Source of the DNA: Tiliqua scincoides
Taxonomy: Eukaryota > Chordata > Lepidosauria > Squamata > Scincidae
Assembly: GCF_035046505.1 (NCBI RefSeq)
Contig: NC_089822.1
Location: 98,526,659 to 98,590,658, forward strand
Reading direction: 5' to 3'
DNA: 64,000 nt
This document shows, one piece after another, positions 53,910-64,000 of the stretch. Numbering within the stretch: position 1 is the stretch's first letter; every line of letters begins with the position of its first letter. The translations under genes were made by a program, and so were the position numbers. The notes beneath the pieces were generated by a model. The model did no database searches, was not told the origin of the DNA, and saw only the letters and a list, made by a program, of their open reading frames with translations.

Positions 53910-55210
53910 GTAAGTGTTTGATGGTGGAACACTTCTGGGTATATGGGTTGAGTTTTGCCTCCCTGCCAGGGAATTACTAGCCCATACCCAATGCTGCCTC
54001 TCTACATGGTGATAGGCCAGCCTTGGTTCCTTATACTCCTGCCCTCTGCTCTCCTCCACACTTCTGTTCTGACCCCCTGTTCCAGTTCAGGGGATGGGAT
54101 CAGTGAAGGCATAGAGGTTGGTGCTGTAGCAGGTTGGCCGGCTCTGTACCTTGCCCATTAGAGCTATAGCTTAATCTGGATGCTAAAGGCTCATTATTGC
54201 CAATAGTGAACGAAGCTAGAGCTGGAGTGAAAATGGGCTCCACATTCTAGAGGTAGGGCTGCTTGAAATGCCTTTGCTACACTTGGTCCTGACCTGTATC
54301 CTTGGCAAGATGGATGTTTGGCAAGCATTGTTTTGTTGGCTTGTAGCAGAAGCCAGCTGTGTATGTCTCTGGCTGCCTCTTGGGATTGGCTTGGTTAGGC
54401 ACTAGTTAAGGGCCCATGCTTATGGGGGACCACACCTAGCCATGGAGGGGTGCAGTGTGGAGCCAGTACAGGGCTTGGACCCAGGGCCACAAGCACCCTG
54501 GAGCAGACATTGGCTCTCATAATGTTGCCAAGAAAAATCCCCTCTGAACCCTGGAGAATTACTTGCACTTCATCTTTTTGTAAAGGCAAAAGATAAAGCA
54601 AGGATAATTGTGCTGCTTAAAAGGCAGACTTCCTACCTAAAGCACAGAAAGAGACTGAGTGCTGACTGATTTGTTGGCACATCCCCTGCACCTCCAGATG
54701 TAAGAGGCTGTAGTCCAGGCTGGGAGGTCTTGTTTGTCCTTGGCATGTACTTGAGATTCTCTAGCGCCTGTGTCTTGTGGGCTTGATACATAACTGAAAT
54801 TCATTTTAAAATGTACCCTCCAGAGACTACGTGAGGCCTGCACAATGCAGCTTTAATACTAATATTTCCAGCACTGTGGTATCTGACCCTAGAAGCCATT
54901 GCAATTGGTGCCACTGCCAGAGTTGGTCTTGAACTAAGCTTTTACCTTCCCACCCTTGCTTAGCAATGGGCACAAAAGTGCTTAAGTGCTCAGCAAAGCA
55001 CTTTCATGTTGGCTTGGTCATACTGACGAAGTCTTTGACTTTGTGCCTCCAGCTCCTCAGGCTGCATTAATTCTGGGAAACGGTAATTGAGTCTGTTCAA
55101 TGACTGATGTATATAGCGCAACTCTCAGTGTGGTGGTGAAGAGATAGCTGCTATGTAATGTGGACTAAATGAGCCAGCCAGCAAGAAGCTAAAAGGGCTC
55201 CATTTTACAG

Positions 55211-55293
55211 TTGCTGCAGTGAACATCTATGCCTGCAAGGGTGTCGACAAGCTACAAGAGACACTACCTGTTTTGCAACAGACTATAGAAAAG
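55211..55293 (+). CDS. Perilipin-like coding exon 3
   Basis: Encodes residues 86-113: IAAVNIYACKGVDKLQETLP, then VLQQTIEK. It corresponds to ASEYAHRGLDKLEENLPILQQ of human PLIN3 and completes the PAT domain. Acceptor CCATTTTACAG, donor GTAATG. Confidence 0.9.
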
Positions 55294-55328
55294 GTAATGG
55301 CTCCACCTGGATTTCAAATAACTTGCTG

Positions 55329-55479
55329 GTTGGCAACCTTCAGTCTTGAAAGACTATGGTATAAGCCTACAGCACCCGGTATTCCCATGCGGTCTCCCAT
55401 CCAAGTACTAACCAGGCCTGACCCTGCTTAGCTTCTAAGATCAGATGAGATCGGGCATGTGCAGGGTAACAGTTGCTGT
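55329..55479 (-). mobile_element. 5S-rRNA-derived SINE in perilipin intron 3
   Basis: Same SINE as at 44706, reversed. The 13-bp duplication AAATAACTTGCTG is perfect (55316-55328 and 55480-55492). It begins only about 35 bases after the exon 3 donor of the perilipin-like gene. Confidence 0.88.
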
Positions 55480-55517
55480 AAATAACTTGCTGTGGCCCTT
55501 GGAAAGTATGACTAGAC

Positions 55518-55673
55518 CAGGGACTTTCAACATTTAATCCTGGAGCACACTGGCAAGGCACTAAATTGTCAAGGCACTGCTAGCAGGGGGCTCACATCCC
55601 CCAGTGGCCTACTAAGAAATGACCTTCCCCCAAATTCTATGGCACACTTGCAGACCATTTGTGGCATAGTGGC
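55518..55673 (+). mobile_element. Fragment of the 39083-type hAT miniature
   Basis: Shares GGGGGCTCACATCCCCCAG and ACTAAGAAATGACCTTCCCC with 39083-39292. The right end is diverged and its boundary uncertain. Confidence 0.6.
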
Positions 55674-56078
55674 TAAAAATTGTAGGGCTTGATAGTAACA
55701 CAATGGACTAAATGGGGTCGTGTCCATGGTTCCATCACCCTGCCCACTGTAGAGAGCCACCAGATGAGTCTAGATACTAAATAGCTTGAGTAGGAATGTC
55801 CCATGCTGTAGGCTGGAGTCTAGAAAGGTAGAAATCAATATATGGGTACATGGGGGGGGGGATTCTGTGGCCTGGTGGATTTTGTCCTGAATAAATCAAC
55901 TAGGGAAGACAGACGGTGCTCTGTAGAGCTGGATGGTCTCTGCCCTGCCTTCCTTATGCTATCTGCTTGACAATTTAGAGGCGGGTGCTAAGCAGAACCC
56001 CTCCTGTGAGTTGGCTTGTATATGACCAAATGTTGGATTTATACTAGTATTATACAACTGCATTGCTATCCTATATAA

Positions 56079-56522
56079 CAGGGGTGCCCAAACCCCGGCC
56101 CGGGGGCCACTTGCGGCCCTCGGGGACTCACAATCTGGCCCGCGGGGAGCCCCCAGTCTCCAATGAGCATCTGGCCCTCCGGAGACTTGCTGGAGCCCAT
56201 GCTGGCCTGACACAACTGCTCTCAGTGTGAAGATGACTGTTTGACCTCTCGAATGAGCTGTGGGACAAGGGTTCCCTCCACTGCTTGCTGTTTCACAACT
56301 GTGATGTAGCAGTGGCAGTGAAGGAAAGGCTAGCCTTGCTTTGTGCAAGGATTTTTATAGGCCTTGAGCTATTGCAAGACCTTCATTCATTCATACAAAT
56401 TCCATCTCTAATATATTCATTTACATAAATTTATTCAAATTGGAAATGTAAATTAATTCGGCCCCCGACAAGGTGTCAGAGAGATGATGTGGCCCTCCTG
56501 CCAAAAACTTTGGACACCCCTG
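56079..56522 (+). mobile_element. hAT miniature, same family, perfect duplication
   Basis: CAGGGGTGCCCAAACCCC to TTGGACACCCCTG, with identical CTATATAA at 56071-56078 and 56523-56530. In the perilipin-like intron between exons 3 and 4. Confidence 0.88.
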
Positions 56523-57024
56523 CTATATAAGATAACTTATGTTGTAGTATCTTGCCAAGGCTTATTGTCTGTGGCGTTTAGTCCCTAGTATCCTGTTCCA
56601 TTTGCCCTCCAAAAACACGTCTCTTCAGTTCTTGCTGGTATAGTAGGGAGAAAGTTTATTAGAATTCCTATCTCTGCATAAAACACTTTATTGTGATACA
56701 GTGAGGAAGTCCTTCCCAATGAGATAATTACCCCCTCCTCCCTGTCAGGCTTCTGGCAAGGGCTGAAGACTTTCTTCTTTTGCATGGCCTTAATTGCTTT
56801 GGGATTTTGTGTTAATGGTGTTGCATCCTACTCTGTTTTGGCACTTTGCTGTTCACTGCCTTCAGCACTTCACTTATTGTAAAGGAAGCTGAATATAAAT
56901 CACTTAAGTAGTGTTATGGCAGGCTTAGAAAATATCTGGCAGGGGGCTGTACATGGGACTCTAGCACTTGTGGGTATTCACAACTTTTTGTTGTACTGTG
57001 ACAACTCTTCTCACTCTTCTCCAG

Positions 57025-57298
57025 ATGGTATTGGATGCCAAAGACCTTATCACAAGTGCAAAGGATTCTGCTTGCACTAGAGCCACTGAGGCAAAGGAGG
57101 CTGTGTCGAGTATGGTAGAGGGGGCCAGAGAAGCTGCCCAGGAAAGTATGGAGATGGCAAAGTCTGCAGTGTTGAGTGGCTTGAACACCATGAAGGAGAC
57201 TACTCTAGGGCAGATGGTTTCTGGTGGTGTTGACAAAATGCAAGAAAAATCTGAAGAGTTAGTAGACCACTACCTGCCAGTAACAGAGGAAGAGCTAG
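57025..57298 (+). CDS. Perilipin-like coding exon 4 (11-mer repeat region)
   Basis: Encodes residues 114-204: VLDAKDLITSAKDSACTRA, then Ala/Lys/Glu-rich 11-residue-like amphipathic repeats, then LGQMVSGGVDKMQEKSEELV and HYLPVTEEELG. In perilipins the 11-mer region binds the droplet surface. The repeat part is shorter than in human PLIN2. Acceptor CTCTTCTCCAG, donor GTAAAG. Confidence 0.9.
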
Positions 57299-58638
57299 GT
57301 AAAGATGTAGAATGGAGGGTAAAATGGGGTAACTGTCATGTAATATGTGCTTCCTGAAAGAGTGGGATATAAGTGGATGCTAAACCCTCTTATTTCTGTC
57401 TGCTTAATCTCCTTGATCCCTCTTCTGCCCAACTGGAAGAAAAGTGCTATTGGGCTACAGGGAAGTTAGCAGAGAGGGAGAGTGAAACCTGAGCCCTTCC
57501 TCTGCCTTTTACAGGTCTAGGGCAGACCTGGATTCAAACAAAACTGCTGCTCTTGTGTTTAGCTCTAGGTGGGTGACCTGGAATGGCTTACAAGGAATCA
57601 ACCAGAGTCTTAAATTGTGAGGAAATAGCTGCCTGATAGCCTCATGCTTTGATGGCTGGAAGAACACATGGGACCCTCTGAACCCGGTTGTGTTGAGGCA
57701 GGTCTCCTGTGGTTACTCCTGAGCCCACGGGATAAAAACCCTGTTGGATAACAAAGGTTTGTTATAAATGACATATAGAAGAGCATGATGTTAAACTGGC
57801 CATTTACTATCCTCAGAGAAATCTAGTCTGAATTCAAAAAGGTTCCATCTGCAGACTTGTAGATGGTGCCATAGCTCAGATTTGACTGTTACGCCTTTGC
57901 TGGCAGAACCCCTGTGAGAGGGGGTTTAGGACACTCTCTATACTTAGAGAATAGCATGAGCATTCCTGGTTCTCTTGCTGCCTGGAAGCCAGGAATGCCA
58001 GTGCTGCCCTTTCCTTGCTCAAAAGTAATTACAGTGATGTCACTACAATTGCTTCCAGCTGCCTGCCCCTTTGGGGGGAACAAAAAAGGGGGGCTGTTTA
58101 GAGCAGCTGCCCCTTTGTCCAAAGTGAAAAAAGCCAGCAGTGCTGCTGGCTTCTTGCTTTGGGGGGGAAGCAGAAAAAGTGGACAATGGGAGGGGCTGTG
58201 GATGGTGGTGGTGCCCCTGCAGGGGTGCTGGGCAGGGGAATTTGCTCCATTTGACCCCACCCCCCCACCCCGGTATGCCACTGGGGACTTGCCAGTATGT
58301 ACAGTGGTGGTACATCTGTAATGGACTGCTTTCTATTTGGAAAGACCAACTGCATAGCCAGGTCTATGGTGAGGTTGGTTGAGTTGCTTGCTGTGGCCTT
58401 GCTTCAACAAAACTTCATGACCTGCTTCATAAGCTGTCCTGTCAGGCTACCTTATTTAAAGTTCTCTGGAAAGTCTTGGTGTTGACAGTGACAGAGCACC
58501 ATGTAGCTGAAACTTCCCATTTGCTGGGTAAGGAGAACCTATCTGATGGTGTCAGCAGCCATAAAAGTCCACTGTCCACACAAAAATACAGGGGACCTTT
58601 CTTTGTCAGTGTTCTCCTTTTTCTAGCTAGCCTTGCAG
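57299..58638. other. Perilipin-like intron between exons 4 and 5
   Basis: Contains G-rich and C-rich runs (58070-58270) of a dispersed repeat, with GGGGGGAACAAAAAAGGGGG and its surroundings, but no exon. Confidence 0.45.
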
Positions 58639-58832
58639 TAGAGCTAGAAGACTCAGAAATGGCTTCCATTGAAAAGCAGAAGTAGCAGCAGCAGCAGGGT
58701 TACTATGTGCGCTTGGGCACCCTCTCGATCAAACTGCGTAGCAGAGCCTACCAGCATACCCTTGGAAAGCTGTAGGAATTGAAGCAATGTGCCCAAGAGA
58801 TCCTGTCCCAGCTCCATCAAGTCACTGAGCTG
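58639..58832 (+). CDS. Perilipin-like coding exon 5, two nonsense codons
   Basis: Encodes residues 205-269: ELEDSEMASIEKQK, stop, QQQQGYYVRLGTLSIKLRS, AYQHTLGKL, stop, ELKQCAQEILSQLHQVTEL. Homology to the [24 protein letters not shown] part of PLIN3 runs without a frameshift, so the two TAG codons (58683-58685, 58773-58775) are isolated substitutions. The first falls in a run of CAG codons, so a single C to T change explains it. Acceptor TAGCCTTGCAG, donor GTAAAA. Confidence 0.85.
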
Positions 58833-59860
58833 GTAAAAACAAAGACCTCTTGTTCCGAGCTTTCTAAACCCATGGAGAAGGGAGGTGGCTCTACAGATCT
58901 CTTGGAAAGGAATTGCCTTTCTAAGACAAGATTCTCATGCAAGGAAATGGTTCAAGATTACTTGCCTTCAGTTACCTGTTGAAGGCAGACTCATAGCTAG
59001 ACAACTCATGGGGCAGTGGCTTATGGGGACATGGAAATTAACGTGCAGAAAGGGCAAACACGTTTACATATTACAAATTGCCTGTTAACAGTGGTCCCAA
59101 AACGTTTTGCCTTCAACTTAAGTCCTAGAGCGCTTGCAGGTTGGGGCATGAGTGGTTTTCTGCTCACTGATCAGAAGAATGGAAGGTGAAAGCATTTTTC
59201 CCATTGAGCAACTGACTAAAGAGCATGTAGGTAGTATATTAAGCTTAAAGAGCTAAAAATTAGACAAATTGGAATCCTGAAGGGCCAGCATGGAAAAACT
59301 ACATACCCGCCTAACAGCCTTGGCCTACAGAGGAATAAATGACAATGTCTCGATGTATAGAAGAACATAATGTTAAATTGGCAGTTTTCTATTCTAGAGA
59401 AAAGCCTAATATAGCTACTGGTGGGTGCCAGGATAAGAAATGGCACATCTGATAAGACTATCTATACTTATCTCCAAGGAGGAGATCAAGGATGCTGTGT
59501 TCTGCTGAACCACCACCAGCTGTGGTGCAAATAAGTATGTACAGTGTACCTATTTCTCTAGCAAGGAAAATGGCAACTTGGGACAGGCAATCTTTATTAG
59601 GAAAATGACATGGTTGGGACATGGTTTTATCCTTTTTACTATGGAGGCAACTATCTTCTGGAGCATTTGAGCACCATGTTCATTGGATCAGGACTGTTCT
59701 GGTGGTCTTGCATTTCCCTTCTCCTGGTCTTTGAAAATGGCCAAGGCATGTTTGCCCGCCTATTCATAAGTAAACACATAGCGTGTAGCTGTCTCACTTT
59801 CCATATGAATACATTTTTCCTTGTTGACTTGGAGGGGGGTGACTCTAAGTGTTTTGGGGG

Positions 59861-61605
59861 TGAGGCAAGGCCATAAAAGCCACTTATGCTAACAAACAAG
59901 CTTAATGAACCAAATGCTTATGCTATGTTTATGGGTGTTTATAACCATTTATGTTAAAACAAATAATGTTTAAGGAATAGGGGAAAAATGTTCATATGCT
60001 TAGCAGCTTAATAGGGAAAGTGTTCAAACGTTTACAGAAGTCCATTTTGCCCTCTCTGTCTCAAGCAGGCCAGAAAGTGCAAACAGAGACGGGCTGTCAA
60101 TCAAGGAATGTCTTTTGACAAACTGTCAAGGACATCAGATAAGATGAACCGCTTCATGAAAAAAGGGAGTAAGAAGCTGGAATTTCATCTGTCAGGCTAA
60201 TTGGTAGTATGATAAATGAACACTAAACTGAACAGATGAAAACACATAGGAAAGGGCTTTTTGGATTTTTTTAAACCAATTATTCTATTCCCTTTAAATC
60301 AAAATTACAGTCTGGATATATGTTGAGCACTAAGAGAAGTATTTAAAGGGTACTAACCAGAGTTTCATGTCAAAGAGATCACAATGCTTGTTTACTTAAT
60401 TATTGCTTAAAGCATGAAAATACACAGAAAGGTGAAAAGTTATTATGTTTTACTTAAAGCCACAAGTTTGAAAATTGTAATTCACATGCAACCTTGGAGA
60501 GGCAGATGTAGCAAAGTTAATAGAGTCTGACAGGGAGGCACTGGAATGTGGTGTAGAGTTACTCCTCAGATAAGACTCTTATCTTAGGCACTCTGTAGAC
60601 TCAAGGTCCTGCTTAATTGGAACTAAGGAAGTACAACCTAAAGTGAGATTAGATTACAACTCAGAGACAGATTTACAACTCAAAGAGAGATTTAGATAGC
60701 AAATAGGGAGGAAGCAGGATGCACTTGCAATAATAAATTATTGCAAGAAGCAAGAAAACTAAAGGTTATGCACAGGTTAGAGACACTTTTAATGAGCGAA
60801 AACTAGCAACATTCGATAAGACAGTTGACAGCCTTGGCAAAGACAGTAAATCTGTTGCTAATTAAAATAGTTTTCCAAGATACAGACATCAGCTGGACAG
60901 GAACAAGATAATATGAGACAGCCCCTAATTAGCAAACATTCCTGAGAACCTCTGTCAGAGCTAAAAGCTGACAGGAGGGGCTAGATTTAACTGAAATAAA
61001 GAGAGAGTTTTCTTAAAATCCTTTTGTACAATAAGAAGTTAGTTTGTCTTGTATTAAATATGTTTATACCACTATGCATCACAATAACAAGTCACAAATG
61101 GAGAATCACACATGGAATAGAAAAGACCAAAAATTTTAGTTAAACAGAGGTTAGCAGAAAGCCCACAGTGATTAATGAGACCAGACAGAGAATGTTGAAT
61201 AGATAAGCAGATGGCTGTTTGAAACATGTCAGGGTCAGGCCAGTGAGGAATGGCCAGAGGTAAGCAAAGACATACTAAGGCCAGTAATAAATAAAGAGTA
61301 GCAAAAGATAAGAGCAAAAGACATAGTTATCTGTGGCTAATCCTGAGAAGGCCTCCATTTCTGATGTCACACACCAGCCAATGAGAAGTGTAAGACTCCT
61401 CAAACAAAGGAGCCAGAATCAAATATAAGGAAGAGGCTCACACTGGAAAATTGCTCTCTCTGAGGGCTCTGGGAGCTCCCACATGGCTCTCATTGCCCTC
61501 TTCATTTTGGACAGGAGTCCCTGAGAAGCCCGATGCTGGCAATGAAATAAAGCTTGCAGAAGATCACCACTCTTGCCTACTGAGTTTGCTTTTGACCTTG
61601 CAACA
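59861..61605 (+). mobile_element. Possible solo LTR of an endogenous retrovirus (fossil)
   Basis: The right part has LTR-like order: a CCAAT motif near 61377, TATAAGG near 61424, AATAAAG near 61545, and an end in CA at 61605. A TG start at 59861 would be flanked by GGGG on both sides. No gag, pol or env is seen. The left boundary and the family are uncertain; if whole it would be an unusually long LTR (about 1.7 kb). Confidence 0.35.
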
Positions 61606-62007
61606 GGGGAGCTGCATCATTGGATTGGGATCATTCTGGTGGCATTGCATTCCTTGAAGTAGACTGACTCATGTTCACCTATTCATGAGTAAACATACTG
61701 CACCTGTTCCATTCTCCACGGGGCTCTATGTATTTTCCTTGTTGGCTATCAGCTTGTCAGTTTTATGACCCACCAACAATCGACTTGCAACCACTGGTGG
61801 GTCCTGGACCACAATTTGGGGTAACACTGCTGTAAAGGATGGTGTTGGTGCCAGGGATCAGGCCCATATGGGTGCCCCACCATCTTGCAGATTAGCTTGT
61901 CATTAAATTGCAATAACTTTCTCTAGGTTTATGTGGGGTGGTCAGACCTCTGTCAAGCCTCATGCCTGTCATTTGAGGGTAGTGCTGCATGTGAAGTACT
62001 TGCAGAG

Positions 62008-62165
62008 ATGTAGTGGTTAAGTGTTGAACAAGAAGTTGGGAGACGAGGTTCAAATCCCATTATAGTTCTCACTGGGTTAACCTGGAGGAGCAATCTCTTT
62101 CATCCTAACTTGCTTTACAGGATAGTTGTGAAGAAAATTATATATGCTACCCTAAACTCTTAGGA
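62008..62165 (+). mobile_element. tRNA-derived (MIR/CORE-like) SINE fragment
   Basis: TAGTGGTTAAGTGTTGAAC and GAGGTTCAAATCCC resemble A and B boxes; downstream CTCACTGGGTTAACCTGG and TTTACAGGATAGTTGTGAAG resemble the core of MIR-like SINEs. Confidence 0.5.
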
Positions 62166-62421
62166 AGGGGAACAGGCTAGAAATAGACCTGGTCTCTGGA
62201 GCTAAATAGAAGCTGCTTGAAAATGACTCACACTACATAGCTCTGTCTTGGATAATTTGTACACACTGATATATGTTGAACTGGCTTACCACAAGTTCAT
62301 TTCATAAGGGCAGAGATGGAATGCACTGTAGCTAATTAAATTGAAATGGGATTATGGAGCCAAAGAGCAACAATACTTAGCAAGAATTTACTGTGACTTA
62401 TTTATTTAAATGGGCTTCCAG

Positions 62422-62550
62422 ATGGAGTATACAAAGAAGACTATGGATCAAAAAGTTGAAGATGGTCAAGAGAAGCTGCAGCAGCTGTGGCTGGAGTGGA
62501 ACAAGAATCAACCAGGGCTGAGTCAGGTCTCTAAAGATAATCCAACTGAG
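62422..62550 (+). CDS. Perilipin-like coding exon 6
   Basis: Encodes residues 270-312: MEYTKKTMDQKVEDGQEKL, QQLWLEWNKNQPG and SKDNPTE. It matches the METVKQGVDQKLVEGQEKL segment of human PLIN3. Acceptor GGGCTTCCAG, donor GTATGT; both ends phase 0. No stops. Confidence 0.9.
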
Positions 62551-62586
62551 GTATGTTGTAGTTGTATAAGACAGTATTGCCTAGAC

Positions 62587-63045
62587 CAGGGGTGTCCAAA
62601 CTTTTTGGCAGGAGGGCCACTTCATCACTCTGACACTGTGTCAGGGATTGGGGAAAAAAAGAATGAATTTACATTTCAAAGTTGAATAAATTTACATAAA
62701 TGAATGCATTGGAGATGGAACTTATATGAATGAAGGTCTTGCATTCACTCAATGCCTATAAAAGGCCTTGCACAAAGCAAGGCCAGCCTTTCCTTTGCTG
62801 CTACTGCTGCATCACAGATGTGAAACAGCAAGCAGTAGAGGGAGCCCTCATCCCTCTTCCCACAGCTCATGCAAGAGGTCAAACAGTTGGCCATCACGCT
62901 GAGAGCAGTTGCATCAGGCCAGCGTGGGCTCCAGCAAGTCTCCGGAGGGCCAGAGGCTAATTGGAGACTGGGAGCTCCCTGAGGGCCAGATTGGGAGCCC
63001 TTGAGGGCTGCAAGTGGCCCCAGGGCCGGGGTTTGGGCACCCCTG
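62587..63045 (-). mobile_element. hAT miniature, same family, perfect duplication
   Basis: Reversed copy: CAGGGGTGTCCAAACTTTTT at left, TTTGGGCACCCCTG at right, identical GCCTAGAC at 62579-62586 and 63046-63053. Begins 36 bases after perilipin-like exon 6. Confidence 0.88.
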
Positions 63046-63390
63046 GCCTAGACCATACCTAAGAACATGTTGCACTACTGAAGTTAAGCACCCAATTTAA
63101 GGTTCCTGATGACTGTAAGTGTTTGGGAATTTGAGTGTATCAACATGTAAAAAATCCCAGCAAGGGCTGAATCTAGGCACAAAGAAAGTGCACTGGCTTG
63201 AATAGGGGTGATGTGACTTTCTACTAGTCTGCACCCCTAAAGTGGTGAGGTGGCATGCCGTGCAGAATTGAAGGAAGTGGCATAGAGAACCAGCAAACGC
63301 TGCATGTCTCCTTCCTGCCCAATAAGTGCTTTCTGACCACATAGTGACCATGCATGTGTCATTCTAATGAGTCTCTTTCTCCATCTTCAG

Positions 63391-63753
63391 CTGGAATCAC
63401 AGACTCTGGGCATATCCTATAGCATTGCCCAGCAGATGCAGGCTGTCTGCCAAAACCTTCTGGCCAATATGCAGGGTCTCCCTGCAGCTCTTCAAGAAAA
63501 AGTGCAGCAAGCTTATGGCAGTATGGAAGAGCTGCAAACTGCCTTCTCCAGTGCCAAATCCTTCCAGGACTTTTCTACTGCTCTTGTGAGCCAGAGCCAG
63601 GAGAAGATATGCAAGGCCCAAGAGGTTGTAGATGAGGTTATGGAGTATGTGATGCAGAATGCTCCCTTCACATGGGTTGTAGGGCCCTTTTCTCCTGCTA
63701 GATCCTCTGTAGCAGAGCCCACAGAAGTACAAGCAAAAATGGATGATTCCTAA
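63391..63753 (+). CDS. Perilipin-like last coding exon
   Basis: Encodes residues 313-432 and a TAA stop at 63751. Recognisable blocks are LESQTLGISYSIAQQMQAVC, NMQGLPAALQEKVQQAYGS, TAFSSAKSFQDFSTAL and the family signature NAPFTWVVGPFSPA. It forms most of the C-terminal helical bundle. Acceptor CTCCATCTTCAG. Confidence 0.92.
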   Translation: MESQTLGISYSIAQQMQAVCQNLLANMQGLPAALQEKVQQAYGSMEELQTAFSSAKSFQDFSTALVSQSQEKICKAQEVVDEVMEYVMQNAPFTWVVGPFSPARSSVAEPTEVQAKMDDS

Positions 63754-64000
63754 AGGAATAATGGCTTCAAACTAGAGGGTTTCTTTGGGGTTCTAAACAA
63801 CTTGACTCCTTCCCATGTGTATCTAACCTGTGAAAGATAAGGCTAGTTAAGAATGCCTAGACTTGTGTGCTACAGCTCATTAGAGGCCCAATTCTTTTTG
63901 GCAGCCCTTGAAGTAAGAATAGAACTGATGAAATATCAAGTCTTAACCTGTAGATGGATTATGAAGCCTCTCTCATGAAGCAGTTGGGGAATAAACCCAT
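63754..64000 (+). other. Perilipin-like 3'UTR with AATAAA
   Basis: Follows the TAA stop to the window edge. AATAAA at 63990-63995 is a canonical polyadenylation signal about 240 bases after the stop; the cleavage site would lie just outside the window. Confidence 0.6.

Larger units (their letters stand above)
53496..63753 (+). pseudogene. Perilipin-3-like (PLIN3/TIP47) gene with two in-frame stops
   Basis: Perilipins coat lipid droplets; PLIN3 is the widely expressed exchangeable member. Seen: seven coding exons, 53496-53555, 53714-53909, 55211-55293, 57025-57298, 58639-58832, 62422-62550 and 63391-63753. Phases agree throughout, giving 432 codons against 434 residues in human PLIN3. In order there is a PAT domain (residues about 25-113), an 11-mer-type amphipathic repeat region (114-204), and a C-terminal four-helix-bundle region ending NAPFTWVVGPF. 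Two TAG codons interrupt exon 5 at 58683 and 58773 (codons 220 and 250). All splice sites look usable and both halves are well preserved, so loss is recent, or these are assembly errors, or recoding occurs. Introns rule out a retrocopy. DKLQETLPVLQQ and the C-terminus favour PLIN3; the YACKG motif resembles PLIN2. Confidence 0.85.

Noticed and set aside
53496-63753. Processed (retro-) copy of PLIN3
   Set aside because: The coding sequence is split by six introns with proper splice sites and no poly(A) tract, so it is a gene or a duplicated gene that decayed.

Overview
The window looks like nuclear DNA from a squamate reptile, probably a lizard. It has very low gene density, split vertebrate genes with GT-AG introns, young CR1 LINEs, 5S-rRNA-derived SINEs (known from squamates), tRNA-derived SINEs, an R4-like LINE and many hAT miniature elements. 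The species call is inference from repeat content and cannot be confirmed from the sequence alone.

Two host genes are visible, pointing away from each other. On the minus strand, about 885 to 38683, lies the 5' part of a STRA6-family gene, a multi-pass membrane receptor for retinol uptake. It resembles STRA6L/RBPR2 at least as much as STRA6. I could chain ten coding exons whose splice phases all agree, giving 329 codons without a stop. The first exon sits in a CpG island near 38.4-39.0 kb, and the C-terminal exons lie beyond the left edge. On the plus strand, 53.5 to 63.75 kb, lies a perilipin gene of the PLIN3 (TIP47) type: seven coding exons, 432 codons, all phases consistent. The fifth coding exon carries two in-frame TAG codons, so this copy is probably a pseudogene, though it keeps its introns and is not a retrocopy.

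Layout. 0-38.7 kb: the STRA6-family gene and its repeat-filled introns, with a CR1 LINE (4.2-5.5 kb), a large palindrome (10.8-11.2 kb), a hAT transposon with degraded transposase and target-site duplication (14.0-17.1 kb), an R4-like LINE in two pieces (24.1-25.9 kb) and a three-deep nest of DNA elements (33.1-35.9 kb). 38.7-51 kb: intergenic, with a second CR1 copy, a 5S SINE with a perfect 14-bp duplication and many short elements. 51-64 kb: the perilipin gene, its introns holding hAT miniatures with perfect 8-bp duplications, a 5S SINE and a possible LTR fossil. The window ends in the perilipin 3'UTR, with AATAAA at 63990.

The two genes act in related areas, retinoid uptake at the plasma membrane and coating of lipid droplets. 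Whether the pairing is meaningful is unknown. I found no prokaryote-style system, no CRISPR array and no functional RNA gene.
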